From: Triticum aestivum
Lineage: Eukaryota > Streptophyta > Magnoliopsida > Poales > Poaceae
Length of the DNA stretch: 64,000 nt
Assembly (NCBI RefSeq): GCF_018294505.1
Contig: NC_057808.1
Location: 221,618,069 to 221,682,068 of the forward strand
Direction of reading: 5' to 3'
Part shown: positions 1-11,472 of the stretch, in pieces
Position numbering within the stretch: position 1 is the stretch's first letter
Layout of the letters: every line of letters starts with the position of its first letter
Notes under the pieces: generated by a model
Seen by the model: only the letters and a program-made list of their open reading frames with translations
The model's database searches: none
Told to the model about the DNA's origin: nothing
Made by a program: the position numbers and the translations under genes

Positions 1-552
1 CTACTAGCTACAGACCCGAAGGTCTACAAATAACTACTCACGCATCATCGAAGAGGCACCAATGGAAGTGGTGAACCCCTCCGTGATGGTGTCTAGATTG
101 GATCTGGTGGTTCTGGACTCTGCGGCGGCTGGATGAATATTTCGTCGACTCCCCTAGGGTTCTGGTATTTTTGGGGTATTTATAGATCACAGAGGCGGTC
201 CGAGGGGCACCCGAGGTGGGCACAACCCACCAGGGCGTGCCTGGGCCTCCTGGCGCGCCCTGGTGGGTTGTCTCCTCCTCGGGACTCCCCCCAGGTGCAA
301 CCAGGGCCCAACTTCTTCCTTTTGGCCCATAAAAAATCATCGTGAAGTTTCGTGGCATTTGGACTCCGTCTGATATTGATTTCCTGCGATGTAAAAGACA
401 TGAAAAAACAGCAACTGGCACTTGGCACTATGTCAATAGGTTAGTACCAAAAAATAATATAAAATGACTATAAAATGATTGTAAAACATCCAAGATTGAT
501 AACAAAACAACATGGAACAATCAAAAATTATAGATATGTTGGAGACGTATCA
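1..552 (-). repeat. Partial Gypsy-type LTR, left end outside window
   Basis: The right end reads GGAGACGTATCA, which on the minus strand is a TGATACGTCTCC LTR start. The stretch aligns by eye with the right part of the solo LTR at 19651-21220: both share the 'ctactag...aacccgtaggtct'-like block and the GC-rich block about a rice-like 'ccagggcgtgcc' motif. It was inserted into the leader of the Angela-type element that follows. If so, the bases at 553-557 (cttag) should be the right target-site duplication, with the partner left of the window. No coding potential is credible here. Confidence 0.75.
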
Positions 553-1735
553 CTTAGTTCATGATAAATTAAGTTAAATTAATCAAATTACTAATGAACT
601 CCCACTTAAATAAACATCCCTCTAGTTATCTAAGTGACACGTGATCCGAATCAACTAACCCATGTCTGATCATCACGTGAGATGGGGTAGTCATCAATGG
701 TGAACATCTCTATGTTGATCATATCTACTATATGATCCACATTCGACCTTTCAGTCTCCAGTGTTCCGAGACCATATCTGTACATGCTAGGCTCGTCAAG
801 TTTAACCCAAGTATTCTGCATGTGCAAAACTGTCTTACACCCATTGTATGTGAACGTAGAGTCTATCATACCCGATCATCATGTGGTGCTTCGAAACGAT
901 GAACTTTCGCAATGGTGCATACTCGGGGAGAACACTTTTATCTTGAAATTTAGTAAAGGGATCATCTTATAATGCTACCGCCGTTCTAAGCAAAATAAGA
1001 TGCATAAAAGATAAACATCACATGCAATCAAAATATGTGACATGGTATGGCCATCATCATCTTGTGCTTTTGATCTCCATCTCCAAAGCATCGTCATGAT
1101 CTGCATCGTCACCGGCTCGACACCTTGATCTCCATCGTTGCGTCGGGGTCATCTCGCCAACTATTGCTTCCACAACTATCGCTAACGCATAGTGATAAAG
1201 TACAACAATTACATGGCGTATGCATTTCATACAAAAGAGACAACCATAAGGCTCCTGCTGGTTGCCGATAAATTACAAAACATGATCACCTCATACAATA
1301 ACGTATATCACATCATGTCTTGACCATATCACATCACAACATGCCCTGCAAAAACAAGTTAGACGTCCACTACTTTGTTGTTGCAAGTTTTACGTGCCTG
1401 CTATGGGTTTCTAGCAAGAACCGTTCTTACCTACGGAAAATCACAACGGTGATTCATCAAGTTTGCTGTTTTAACCTTCTTCAAGGACCGGCCATAGTCA
1501 AATTTGATTCAACTAAAGTAAGAGAAACAGACACCCGCCAGCCACCTTTATGCAAAACTAGTTGCATGTCAGTCGGTGGAACTGGTCTCATGTCCGTGGA
1601 CATGTAAGGTTGGTCCGGGCCGCTTCCTCCCACAATACCGCCGAATCAAAATAAGACGTTGGTGGTAAGCAGTATGACTATCACCGCCCACAACTCTTTG
1701 TGTTCTACTCGTGCATGTCATCTACGCATAGACCT

Positions 1736-1748
1736 GGCTCGGATGCCA
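1736..1748 (-). other. Primer-binding site (initiator tRNA-Met), degraded
   Basis: The minus strand reads TGGCATCCGAGCC just after the LTR. The standard site is TGGTATCAGAGCC, complementary to the 3' end of initiator tRNA-Met, so two positions have changed. It confirms the minus orientation. Confidence 0.85.
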
Positions 1749-1749
1749 C

Positions 1750-3480
1750 TGTTGGGAAACGTTGCATGGAAAACAAAAACAATTCTACGCACACGCAAGA
1801 TCTATCCATGGAGATGCATAACAACGAGAGGGAGAGAGTGCGTCTACGTACCCTCGTAGACCGTAAGCGGAAGCGTTTAACAACGCGGTTGATGTAGTCG
1901 AACTTCTTAGTGCTCCAACCGATCAAGTACCAAACGTACGACACCTCCGCGTTCAGCACACGTTCAGCTCGGTGATGTCCTCCGCTTTCTTGATCCAGCA
2001 AGACGACGAGGTAGTGGATGAGTTTCGGCAGCACGACGGCGTGGTGATGGTGATGGTGAAGCTATCTGCACAAGGCTTTGCCTAAGCACTACAAAAATAT
2101 GACCGGGGGTGTAAACTGTGTAGGGGGGCTCCGCACATGTCTAAGACAATGTTCTGGTGTGCTAGGCGCCCCCTCCCTCATATATATAGGTGGGAGGGAG
2201 AGGGGAGAGGCCAAGGGGCGCCCCAAGTAGCTCCGAATCCTACTTGGGCTTGCCCTAGGCCGCCCCCTTTCCTTCTTTTGGCGCCAAGGCGAAGGAAGTG
2301 GGAGGTGGCGCCCCCTTTCCTTTCTCCCACAAGGGGGGAAAGGCAGGAGGAGGTGGCGCCCCCTTTCCTTCTTCTAGGGCCGGCGGCCAGGGAGAGGGCG
2401 CGCCAACCCCTCTATGGGCTGGTGTGTGCCTCTCCTTGGCCCATTAGGCCCATAGACCTCCTGGGGCCTCCCGGAACTCCTTCCGGTTATCCGTTGACTA
2501 CCCGGTGCACTCCGAACTATTCGGGTGTCTGAATACGACCATTTTGAGACTCCTCGTCATGTCCGTGATCTCATCCGGGACTGCGAACAACATTTGGTCA
2601 CCAAATCATATAACTCATATAACACTATATCATCAACGGACGTTAAGTGTGCGGACCCTACGGGTTCGAGAACTATTTGACATGACCGAGACACCTCTCC
2701 GGTCAATAACAAATAGCGGAACTTAGATGCCCATATTGGCTCCTACATATTCTACGAAGATCTTTGTCACTCAAACCATTATGACAACATACATAATTTC
2801 CTTTGTCCATCGGTATGTTACTTGCCTGAGATTCGATCGTCGGTATCTTCATACCTAGTTCAATCTCGTTACTGGCAAGTCTTTTTACTCGTTCCGTAAT
2901 AAATCACCTCGGGACTAACTCCTTAGTCATTTGCTTGCAAGCTTATGATGTGTATTACCGAGAGGGCCCAGAGATACCTCTTCGATACTCGGAGTGACAA
3001 ATCCTAATCTCGACATATGCCAACTCAACAAACACCTTCGGAGATACCTGTAGAGCATCTTTATGATCACCCAGTTACGTTGTGACGTTTGATAGAAGAC
3101 AAGGTATCGTCTGGTATCCGAGAGTTGCATAATCTCATAGTCGAAGGAATATGTATTTGACATGAAGAAAACAATAGCAATAAACTGAACGATCAATATG
3201 CTAAGCTAACAGATGGGTCTTGTCCATCACATCATTCTCCTAATGATGTGACCCTGTTATCAAATGACAACACATGTCCATGGTCAGGAAACCTTAACCA
3301 TCTTTGATCAACGAGCTAGTCTAGTAGAGGCTCACTAGGGACACGGTATTTGTATATGTATTCACACATGTATTTAAGTTTCTGATCAATACAATTCTAG
3401 CATGAATAATAAATCTTTATCGTGAATAAGGAAATATAAAATAACAACTTTATTATTGCCTCTAGGGCATATTTCCTTTA
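1750..3480 (-). repeat. Angela/BARE1-type 5' LTR
   Basis: It starts TGTTGGGAAACG and ends in TTTCCTTTA on the plus strand, where the family normally ends TTTCCTTCA, so the terminal dinucleotide has mutated. At 1731 bp it matches the lengths of the other three LTRs of this type here (1722, 1725 and 1739 bp). The junction 'tgcctctagggcatatttcc' is shared with those copies. Confidence 0.92.
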
Positions 3481-4138
3481 CCGGCCTCCGCGTGCTTTGG
3501 GCCGACATGAATGCGGCACGGTAAGCGGCGCGTGCATTGGAAGGAAAAGCGCGGGAGGGGCGGGTGAGGGGTTTTTGGTGGGTTAGGGTGGTCAGAAGCG
3601 GCCTTGGGAGTGGTCTGGACTCCCGCAAATCTCCCCCATTTTTTCTCCAGTTTGCGAGAGAAATCGCGTCCGTACCGCGCCACAGATCGATACAGGATCG
3701 CGTTGGATGGCTTCCGCGGTCCGGACAGCGCTGTCCGGACGGTTGCAGGAGGTTTACGGGTCCACCTTGGAGATGCCCTGATATCTCCAATGTCGTGCAT
3801 CAAATCACCCATAAACGTCTAAACAACACGGTCTGAACACTTTGTATCGTGCAAGGCCGTGCATTAAACGTCTGCGGACCAGTCCAGGAGTCCGAATTTC
3901 CTCAAACCGGAAGTATAGCTGGGGAGGTTTGCGGGCGTCCGAAAAACCGACATGCATGCGTTTGACATCTAGAACCCAACCAAAACTGAGGTGGAGCCCG
4001 CACTTGCACATTTTCATCACCTTTTTGTGCAAAAGACCGTCGACCGAGAAGGAGGACCCGTCGGTTGTGGCCACCCAGAAGATGAACATGGTGACAAGCA
4101 AAGCCCACCACCACAAATAGAAGAAGAGGGAGGACGCT
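3481..4138. other. No gene recognised; GC-rich flank of the Angela-type LTR
   Basis: This is sequence next to the retroelement LTR with scattered GC-rich words such as the inverted pair in 'ggtccggacagcgctgtccggac' (18-nt core palindrome near 3720-3738). Short overlapping frames on both strands have no domain signature. It may be the upstream part of the degenerate unit whose ORF follows. Confidence 0.4.
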
Positions 4139-5000
4139 TTGGCGGTAATTGTTCACCTAGTACCTCCTCCGCCAAAGCGTGTGAATCGGCGGATTCCAGT
4201 CGTGCAATCATCGCCGCCCCGTAGATTGGTCCGTAGCAACAGTCTGTGTCTACTGTCACCGTCTGCCATGAATTGTCATTCACGGTCGACCTCAAGAGGG
4301 AATACACCTTCATGGAGCCTCCATTACAGTCGCCGACGCTTGTCGGTCTGCAGATGCTGGCTCCCTCGCCCTTATGTGCCTGATCTTTGTTTGTCGGAAT
4401 GTCCCAACTGGGTGATGGCGGATGAGGAGACATTGATGAACATGATCCATGACAACGGCGTGCACATTGTTCGTTAGGATAGAGAAGAAACACATTCCCT
4501 TCATGCATTGTTGGTTGAAGTTGAGTGCACACTCCAAGTGGCTCAATGTCGTTGCCAATACCATCAAGACTGCTACCATAACCAATGTAGATGAAGATGG
4601 TGATGTAACAAAGCGAGGCCTTGCTCCAGCCAAATGGATGGCTAGGAACCGGGGGAGGAAGTGGGAGGAAGAGAAGGCGGCCAACATGATGGAGAGGTTT
4701 GAGGACATAATGGTGAAGAAGGAAGAGGCATGTGTGAAGCACAATAAAGTTTAGGAGGAAATGAAGATCAAGAGGTTTGAAAAATTCATGAAGGCGCATG
4801 ACAAGAAGATCAAGCTCCAAGAGAGGAAGATTGATGTTAAGATATTGACCAAGAAGATGTCAGACTTGAATCGCGATGCAGCGAAGATTTTGCAAGCGTA
4901 TCATGCTAGTATGTTGAAGCGCCACACGGATTACTTTGAAGCAGCCGACCAAAGAACGAAGAATTTGGCACGGACAACCGGATTGGGAGGCAAAAATTAA
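4139..5000 (+). pseudogene. Degenerate ORF with lysine/glutamate-rich coiled-coil C-terminus
   Basis: Three overlapping plus-strand pieces (4139-4477, 4449-4754, 4761-5000) look like one broken reading frame. The last piece follows an in-frame stop near 4752. The C-terminal 150 residues are dominated by Lys, Glu, Met and Arg with heptad-like spacing (for example KKEEACVKHNK and KIKLQERKIDVKILTKK), so a coiled coil is likely. The composition recalls the C-terminal part of plant NAM-associated or Harbinger ORF1-like proteins, but I see no diagnostic motif and do not assign a function. A long minus-strand frame over the same bases is the antisense shadow. The breaks suggest a pseudogene or an old transposon-carried gene fragment. 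Confidence 0.4.
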
Positions 5001-5318
5001 GGTCTTTTGCATGAACAACCAGACTGACTTCTTTTGAGATCGTTTTGTAATAACTTGATGAACATTTAATGCTTTTTTTGTTGTGATTGCATATGTTTGC
5101 ATCTAGTTATCAATATACTAAATTGATATTGATCTACATATGCATGTCAAATGAAGGTGACCAGATCCGGAGCAGACATTTGGTGCACCGGTTTGGATGG
5201 AGGCCCAGTATCAGCTTCCCCAGATACGTCCGAATGTTTCCACAGATGTTTGGTGTGTTCGCTTTGATGCATGGCGTTGGAGAGTCCCTTAGCAACCACT
5301 CCTGTTGTGATCATAACA
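5001..5318. other. Noncoding stretch downstream of the degenerate ORF
   Basis: It holds AT-rich sequence resembling a 3' untranslated region, up to the A-rich target of the retroposed segment. No feature is supported. Confidence 0.35.
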
Positions 5319-6190
5319 AAAAAACTCGCTTTGCCTATGAATGACATGTAGTTACCGCTTCGCCCGCTCTCAGAAACCGCTCTAGAGTGGTGATCGGGAG
5401 GCGATTTTCTTGCCTTCTCTCAACATCGGCGATGCTATGGGTCCTCGTCTTCTCCATCTACCGTTCCACGGCGGGACATGGTAGACACCCTGACAATTTC
5501 TCTCCGGTATGAAGATAGGATGCGCGTAGTTTGCTTTTCAGAGGTGTTGCATCAATGGTGGGGTGACACCATGTCAGAATAATCTGCTTCTCCTCTCCCC
5601 ATCTCGGTGGCGCTCTAATGGGCACTGCCGAGAAGCAGGTGGCATTGTCTTCTTGCCGGTCTCTGGATCCAAGAGATTTGTGTCCGGTGTTCGGCGCATG
5701 GCAATCTCCCAGGTGGCGTAGATCGGTTGTTGTGGTTGTGCCTGGTGTCTTGTAGTGGGGTGTGTGGACGATGGCAAGCCACTTCTTCGACCGCATTGTA
5801 TGAAGTTGACGACACTGGGATATAGCGGACAAGGGGAAGACCCAGGTCGACATGCCACAAAACCTTAGTCTCGTCACTTATGGCGATTCAGTTCATTGGC
5901 TCAAAAAGCATCCTCGTATGCGAAGGTGCTCCTCCAAATCTATGTATTCAACACTTCCCCTCTTTCTTCAGAGTTGCCTCGGCGACGGAGGACGATGGTG
6001 GGCGACATTTCATTGTGGCACAAGATTCCGATGAACTGAAATTCTAGTTTTATTTCTTGCGGAGTCTCTGGTGCAATATTGTAAAACATCTATATATGTG
6101 TTCTTCTAGTGACCATGTGTGTACTCTTTGTAATCCGTTCGTGTATTGAAATATATGTGGTTACTTCTCATAAAAAACTTGCTTTGCCTA
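5319..6190 (+). mobile_element. Retroposed segment of unknown origin with 19-bp target duplication
   Basis: The 19-bp word AAAAAACTCGCTTTGCCTA at 5319-5337 recurs at 6172-6190 with one difference (T for C). The segment between them (5338-6171) ends in a short A-run that merges with the right repeat. A long direct repeat starting with A-residues and a 3' A-run are the hallmarks of target-primed reverse transcription by LINE machinery. The roughly 830-bp body has no convincing ORF; the frames on both strands are short and inconsistent. It could be a 5'-truncated LINE tail, a SINE-like unit or a processed transcript. Confidence 0.6.
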
Positions 6191-6759
6191 GCCTTCAGCC
6201 ATGAGTGACGAGTAGATGGTAGAACATTAAGTTCGTGTCATGACCAATGCCAACCACCTTCATAGTGCGACAACTTCAAAATTATCCAGTTCAATGTACC
6301 ACCGCGGCCCCATCCATGCTTTTAGAAGAGTCGGCAACCAAGTGGTACGATCCGATCGGACATGAGGAAGGAGTCCTCTAGGAAGCGAGATCGATGGCAT
6401 ACATTGCTCTTGAAAATCTCATGTCCTGAGCAGCGACAAACACTGACACGAAGTGATGCCATTGAGCCTCGCCGGTGAGACGGGGAATGGCCAACATGTC
6501 CGTCGGCCACATCGGGACTCCATGAAAAACTCATGTGGTGTTCCCATGCAGGGATGATGCCATGTCGCCTTTGCTGCATGGCGTGGCTAGCTGGGCCTAT
6601 GGTTTCCTCCAGTGCTCGAGGAAGGGCATGGGTGAAGGACATGACAGCACCAATATAGGAGGAGATGTCGCCATCATGTGTTGATGGCGTCTGCATCGGC
6701 TAACAAAGCATGGATTTCGCCCTAATGTATGATCGGCAAACATGAATACCATCAGAGCA
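6191..6759. other. No feature recognised
   Basis: Mixed-composition sequence. The longest frame (minus strand, 6322-6696) has no motif and looks like chance. Confidence 0.4.
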
Positions 6760-7494
6760 AAGGGATGGCAATGGGAAGTGTATGGGCGGGTACATCCCCC
6801 AGCTTCCTAGACCCACAAAAACTTTCTATACCCACTCACTTCAATACCCATGGCCACAAATTAACACCCATATCCATACCCATCGGGTATCCTATACCCA
6901 ATGGGTATCCAATGGGTACAATAAATAACATTTACATTTTGGAAAACTAGAGGAATGAGTCGAAAATTAATTGATGATGCCAAGCAGTTTAGCAATGATG
7001 CTACCTCCTTCGGCGGCTGGCCTCTTGGAAGCGGCAAGGGAGTATGAGCAGCGGTTGGTGGAATTCCAACACAATGAAAGGCAGCGATGGGAACTGGGGA
7101 TCACTGGATTGAGGGTTGTAATACAGTCTGATGGTGAAGAGTCAAGACTTCATTATTTCGATGACTCGCATAGGATGTAGGAGGAGTGTCGAGCTGGTGG
7201 TTGCAGGCCGATGAGCTATGGCTGATTTAGGGAATAAGGGATTTCAGTTTGGGCCATAAGAGTTGGATGTTGACCACACATGTCATATGCGTTATTTTCA
7301 TTTATTAATTTTCCTGGGTATCCATTGGGTTACCGATGGGCGCAATTTTATACCCATACCCTACCCATGTATTTTACCGGTATGGATACCCATTACCCAT
7401 GACTACAAAATCTTGCCAAGTTTTGCCCATGCCCGTCGTTTTTGCGCCTGGTACTCGTGTGTACCCATACCCATGGGCAAAACTGCCATCCCTG
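6760..7494. mobile_element. hAT-like DNA element with CAGGGATGGCA-type ends
   Basis: The left end reads AAGGGATGGCAATGGG and the right end TGCCATCCCTG, giving inverted ends of about 10-11 bp of the CAGGGATGGCA type seen in hAT-superfamily elements. Both sub-terminal regions hold many copies of CCCATACCC/GGGTATGGG-like words in opposite orientations (6790-6920 and 7310-7480), so the ends can fold together. I could not find a matching 8-bp target duplication ('tcagagca' against 'ggtcacag'), so the copy is old or the ends are slightly misplaced. It is too short to encode a transposase. Confidence 0.55.
6971..7180 (+). CDS. Small ORF inside the hAT-like element, unassigned
   Basis: A 69-codon frame starts with a run of Met residues. 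It has an Ala/Glu/Arg-rich middle (for example AGLLEAAREYEQRLVEFQ) that could form one amphipathic helix, followed by an Asp-rich end. It sits between the two inverted sub-terminal repeat zones of a short DNA element. No family is recognised. It may be a captured gene fragment or chance. Confidence 0.15.
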   Translation: MMMPSSLAMMLPPSAAGLLEAAREYEQRLVEFQHNERQRWELGITGLRVVIQSDGEESRLHYFDDSHRM

Positions 7495-8856
7495 GGTCAC
7501 AGTCTAGAAATTATGAAGTGTGTCATCATCCAGGTCCACTACCCTAGAGAAGGAGTTGCGTCTCATTGCCGACAAAGAAGGGAGATATTGGGCGTCGCCA
7601 ACCTCATCACTACAAAAGACTACCTCATCCATCCATCCTCGCTACACCAACAAGGAGAGTCGTAACCAGAACGGTCGTCTAGCATTGCCGCGCTGACATC
7701 TGGGAGCCACGTCTAGAATGTTGACTGTAGGGCCAGGAGACCGAGTTAAATCATACATATGAATGAGGAAAACATAGAATTGGAGTAGCATACATCTTGA
7801 AACTTACGGTATTGTAAAACGGCTGGAATTTAGATCAAAGAGTGTTTGATAACACATAAAAACATGAATTGTATAAAGCGGTTCCAGTAGATGAAAATTT
7901 TCTTCAACATTTTTCAAGAGTTCTATTCCTTTGAATCAAACAAACCATGTAGGAAAGATTTGCTAAGGATTCAAATCTTTCAAAAACCGCATGGAATTCC
8001 ATTGAATCAAAAGGAGTGCATTGTGTAGAAATTAGTGTCAATGATAGATATCTCCATCTTCAGTTGTAGCGTGTGATTAGAAAGCATGCTCGATCAGGTG
8101 TGTTTTTGTGTGTGGGTTCGTGTATTGGTGCACATATCTTCTATATCAAAATAGCTAACCCCACTAACTATATCTCTCAACATGCAAGCATGCCATGTCA
8201 TCACACACATGCATGAGAAAAGGCTCGGCCCCACTATCATATGTCACTCATCATACAAGCATGCCACTTCATGAAACATGCATGGAAAAAAGACCCCATC
8301 TCAACATGGAAACATCCATGAGAATTTTCATTCTATTATGCTATTTGTATTTAATAAACATTTTACAACTATATAGTAATCAAACATAATAAATCAAATG
8401 TATTTTCAGTTTTAGCCTTTTATATGATTAGTTCAAATATTCATGTTTCATACAAACGAATCACATTGAAATATGTTGCAAAATATTCTCGCAACAATGT
8501 GCGGGGTACCATATAATGGCAACCAAAAAAGTTTCAGCTCTTAATGATTGATGATTAACAAATAAATAAATCACACCAAACCGAAGAAAAAGAAAGGAAG
8601 AAATTGAAGATTCAAAACGAAGCGAAAACGTGCTACCTTGTCTGGTTACCACTGTCCTCTGTCCTGAGCTGATTGACCAGTTAAAGTGTTTACTAACCGC
8701 AATTAAAATGCAAAACTACAAGAAAAACACATAGCAGGTGAAAAGTGTCGCACGGAGACACCACCATGACCTTGAAGGCATAATAAATCTTGGCCCTTTT
8801 TTTTGCTGAATCATGGTGCTAACTAACAGGTAGAATGTGCCAGCCAGGTTGGGTAA
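7495..8856. other. No gene; AT-rich with a weak internal duplication
   Basis: Between about 8160 and 8310 two similar stretches of roughly 65 bp each contain 'caagcatgcca...catgcatg(a/g)aaaa', suggesting an old tandem duplication. The 7900-8010 segment is rich in 'gaatcaaa/tttcaaa' words common in grass repeats. I see no coding region. Confidence 0.35.
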
Positions 8857-9414
8857 GGCTGGTCATAGTGGGGAGTAACATATACTAGTATCAGACTACC
8901 CACAGTGGGAGTAACATAGGTAGTAACATCACACATATCTAGATAAAATAGATGATGTGGCAAGCAATAAATGAAGAAAGAGAGTCATGTAGTAACATAG
9001 CTAGTTACTACTAGTATGAGTAACATCACACATCTCAAGGCAAGATGAGTCTATAGCATAATAAATAAAGTGTTGCATGTTACCACACATATGTTACTCC
9101 CCACTATAGAGGTAGTAACATAGAGTAGTAACATGGGCATGTTACTACTCATGTTACTATCCATTGTGGTTAGTCTCATGCATATGATATTAGTGTATGA
9201 TACTACATCTATAATGCATAATATCATAGATTAGTATCATAAGTGGTCTCATTTATTTCCATGCATGACACATAGTAGTATCACATTTATTATGTTACGG
9301 TATCTACCTATATTACTATAACCATCTCTCTCTTTTTTAATTCCTTACCACATAAGCATGTTTGCGAGTCCCAAATGTGTGATACTACTTATGTTACCCC
9401 ACTTATGTCCCAAG
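8857..9414. mobile_element. Tourist-like MITE (outer member of a nested pair)
   Basis: The left end GGCTGGTCATAGTGGGGAGTAACAT is preceded by TAA. The right end, read in reverse complement, gives a degraded match (cttgggacataagtggggtaacat). With the inner MITE removed, the outer element is about 270 bp and runs continuously from 'actagtatca' into 'tgcatatgata'. The tri-nucleotide context suggests the PIF/Harbinger-related Tourist group. It is noncoding and hairpin-forming. Confidence 0.6.
8894..9175. mobile_element. Tourist-like MITE inserted in the outer MITE
   Basis: The ends are GACTACCCACAGTGGGAGTAACAT on the left and, in reverse complement, GACTAACCACAATGGATAGTAACAT on the right. They are flanked by TCA at 8891-8893 and 9176-9178, a 3-bp duplication. 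The element is 282 bp, noncoding, and full of GTAACAT/ATGTTAC words in both orientations. Confidence 0.7.
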
Positions 9415-11232
9415 TGCGAGTCCCAAACAAAGTAGGCGGCAGTGATGAGGCTCACCTGCTGCAGCAGCAGACTCTGCGCAAGATCACGGTCCATCAATAA
9501 TGACTCAAATCTGAGTCCAAGAACCGAGGGTCCGTTTCGACCGCCTCATCGAGGGAATTTGAAGAAATTTCACATGAATAGGTTCGATTATAAGCGGTGA
9601 GAATTCATGGTTCGAGACGGAGCTAGGCTGGGAATGTGGTCAACTCAGAGAAAATATGTACTAGTACTAGCATCTGTGAAGTGAGAACGCCCCTCGATGA
9701 CAAGCGAGAATGTGATTCATGCATCTGCGAAACCGGGCACTTGATCCCAGAAGGATTATAAAACCAGTGTATCGTTCTGTTGACTTTGCTACTATTAATT
9801 TTTTTCCTTTGACAATTGATAACTTTGATTTTTATATCCTGTGGGCAAAAAGAACCTGTTCCCCCGTATGGCGGGTTAAGCAAAAATGGATCAGTGGCCT
9901 GAAAACAAGGAAGGCAAGATCCCTGAAAATAATAGACAGCAATACTTTAGCTTTCAAGTTTCAGCAACAGCAACAGGCAGCAACATAAACCAAATGCTAG
10001 TAGGAGTACTGCAGATCAGTTTGTTGGTTTTTTCTTACGGTATCCCTGGCAGAAAAGTGGTAGTAATAGCATAACTGCAGTTCTTTGGCGCGCAATTTAT
10101 TCTTTATTGTTGGTACATTTGTATTTGAGCGACATATAACCTTTATGTTAATCCCTATTAAAATGCATCCAAAAAAGCTAAATACCAGCAAAGGGGGCCT
10201 TTCTTGACTTTCTGATCTAACCAGCTGACGAGTTTTATTGTTTCAGAAAGTTTGGCCGACACTTTAAATTTTAAATATTACTCTGCAGCTGTGTCCAAGG
10301 TCTTCTCAGCAAACGAAAACCAATAGGAAGTTAACAAATGCATGCAAATCCGATCGGATGTCCAGAGGTTGCTCCCTGATTTGGAAATGAATTCGTCTTC
10401 TTCGATGCTTCCATGCTTAGGGAATTTTGTTTAGAAAATGTTGTACGGCATGTGCAACCTCCAGCTGCTCAAAACAGTTTCCACGGCATGTGTAAGATCA
10501 GGGCCTTCAGTAAAATATGAGGGCAAGCTGAACATTTGCTTGGGACCATTTCTACAATCTAAGATAAAAAAATTAATTAAACAAATTCAGTGACATCAGA
10601 GCCTAAGCATGCGTTGTCAAGCAATGATGGTGCAGAGTTAACTTTTTTCCCCTATCAATAGCTACAGATTTGACTATATATAGAGCCTAAAAGGGAGGTA
10701 GTACATGTGAATAAGCATTCGTTTGAACTCAAATCTGAAAATTTGGAAGAGAAGATATTGTGCCTGTGAAGGAGATATAAAGCTCTTAATTTGGCAAGAG
10801 AAGATGGGGTTTGCACCACTACTGTTTCCTCTGGCTGTGGCTACAAGAAGATTGGTTGTCGAACAACCAAAAGGGAAAAGATTAGTTGGCAACGGAAGGC
10901 CAAAAGTTTAAAGTAAGCGTATAGCAGTGCTCATTGTCTACGGGTTCGGCGACAACATGTTCGGCTCCTTGGGAATTTAGTAGCAAATCCAAAAGTTCAG
11001 TTCCTCTTGTCGGCAGAGGAACTGAACTCTTGCAGATCAAACTTCAGTGGCAATCACTAAGCAGAGAACCGTCCCGTTTTCGTTATTTGTAAGGATGGAT
11101 CAAACTTGAGTGGCAAATCCAAAAGTTTTAAGCGTATAGCAGTAGCAATCACTAAACTCTTGCAGATCAAACTTCAGTAGCAATCACTAAGATGCTGGCT
11201 CCTGGTGGTCTCTCGCTGAAACTCATGGCTGA
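9415..11232. other. No gene recognised
   Basis: The longest frames (9719-9988 plus, 10723-10911 plus) have no motif and no codon-like bias I can defend. Around 11030-11190 the phrase 'gcagatcaaacttcagt(a/g)gcaatcactaa' occurs twice (near 11033 and 11162), a local direct duplication. Confidence 0.35.
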
Positions 11233-11472
11233 GAAGGTGTCACTGAAGGTGCCATCGCCAAGTTTGCTGATTTATTCCACGGGCAGCTCCCTCGTATCGC
11301 TGCCAGTGCTCTCTGTGCTCTCTTCCGGCTGGACTGCGAGCTGCCAACGGCGGTTGAAGACGCGCTACTCCAGCACGGTGGAGCCGATGGACGGACCACG
11401 AGCTCGATGCCGTGGCTGAAGTCTGAGCGTCACTGTGGTAGTACTGCTTGGATTGAGCTCTCCTTGTTCTGA
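11233..11472 (+). pseudogene. 79-codon frame resembling a repeated Triticeae ORF tail
   Basis: The frame opens after a stop at 11230-11232 and ends at 11470-11472. It has no start codon of its own. The middle reads KFADLFHGQLPRIAASAL, followed by an LFRLD and a VEDALLQHGG segment. The pattern of a hydrophobic helix, an 'LFxLD' turn and an 'ALxxHGG' end is one I associate with multi-copy ORFs in grass genomes, probably transposon-derived. The overlapping frame starting at 11192 is the shadow. There is no catalytic motif and I do not assign a function. Confidence 0.3.

Larger units (their letters stand above)
553..3480 (-). mobile_element. Angela/BARE1-type Copia element, 5' leader and 5' LTR only
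   Basis: On the minus strand this is an LTR (1750-3480), a primer-binding site and then an untranslated leader. The leader matches, in reverse complement, the leader of the complete element at 53103-54327, including the block about 'catgctaggctcgtcaagtttaacc' and the end near 'aactcccactta'. The gag start would lie left of 553, where the Gypsy-type LTR interrupts it. The short ORFs here are chance frames in leader or LTR. Confidence 0.9.

Noticed and set aside
784..972. 62-codon plus-strand frame, matched antisense at 53825-54106
   Set aside because: Lies in the noncoding leader of two Angela-type elements; similarity is from element ancestry.
4017..4820. 267-codon minus-strand frame
   Set aside because: Antisense to the plus-strand coiled-coil ORF, whose composition is more protein-like; hydrophobic runs arise from antisense Lys/Glu codons.
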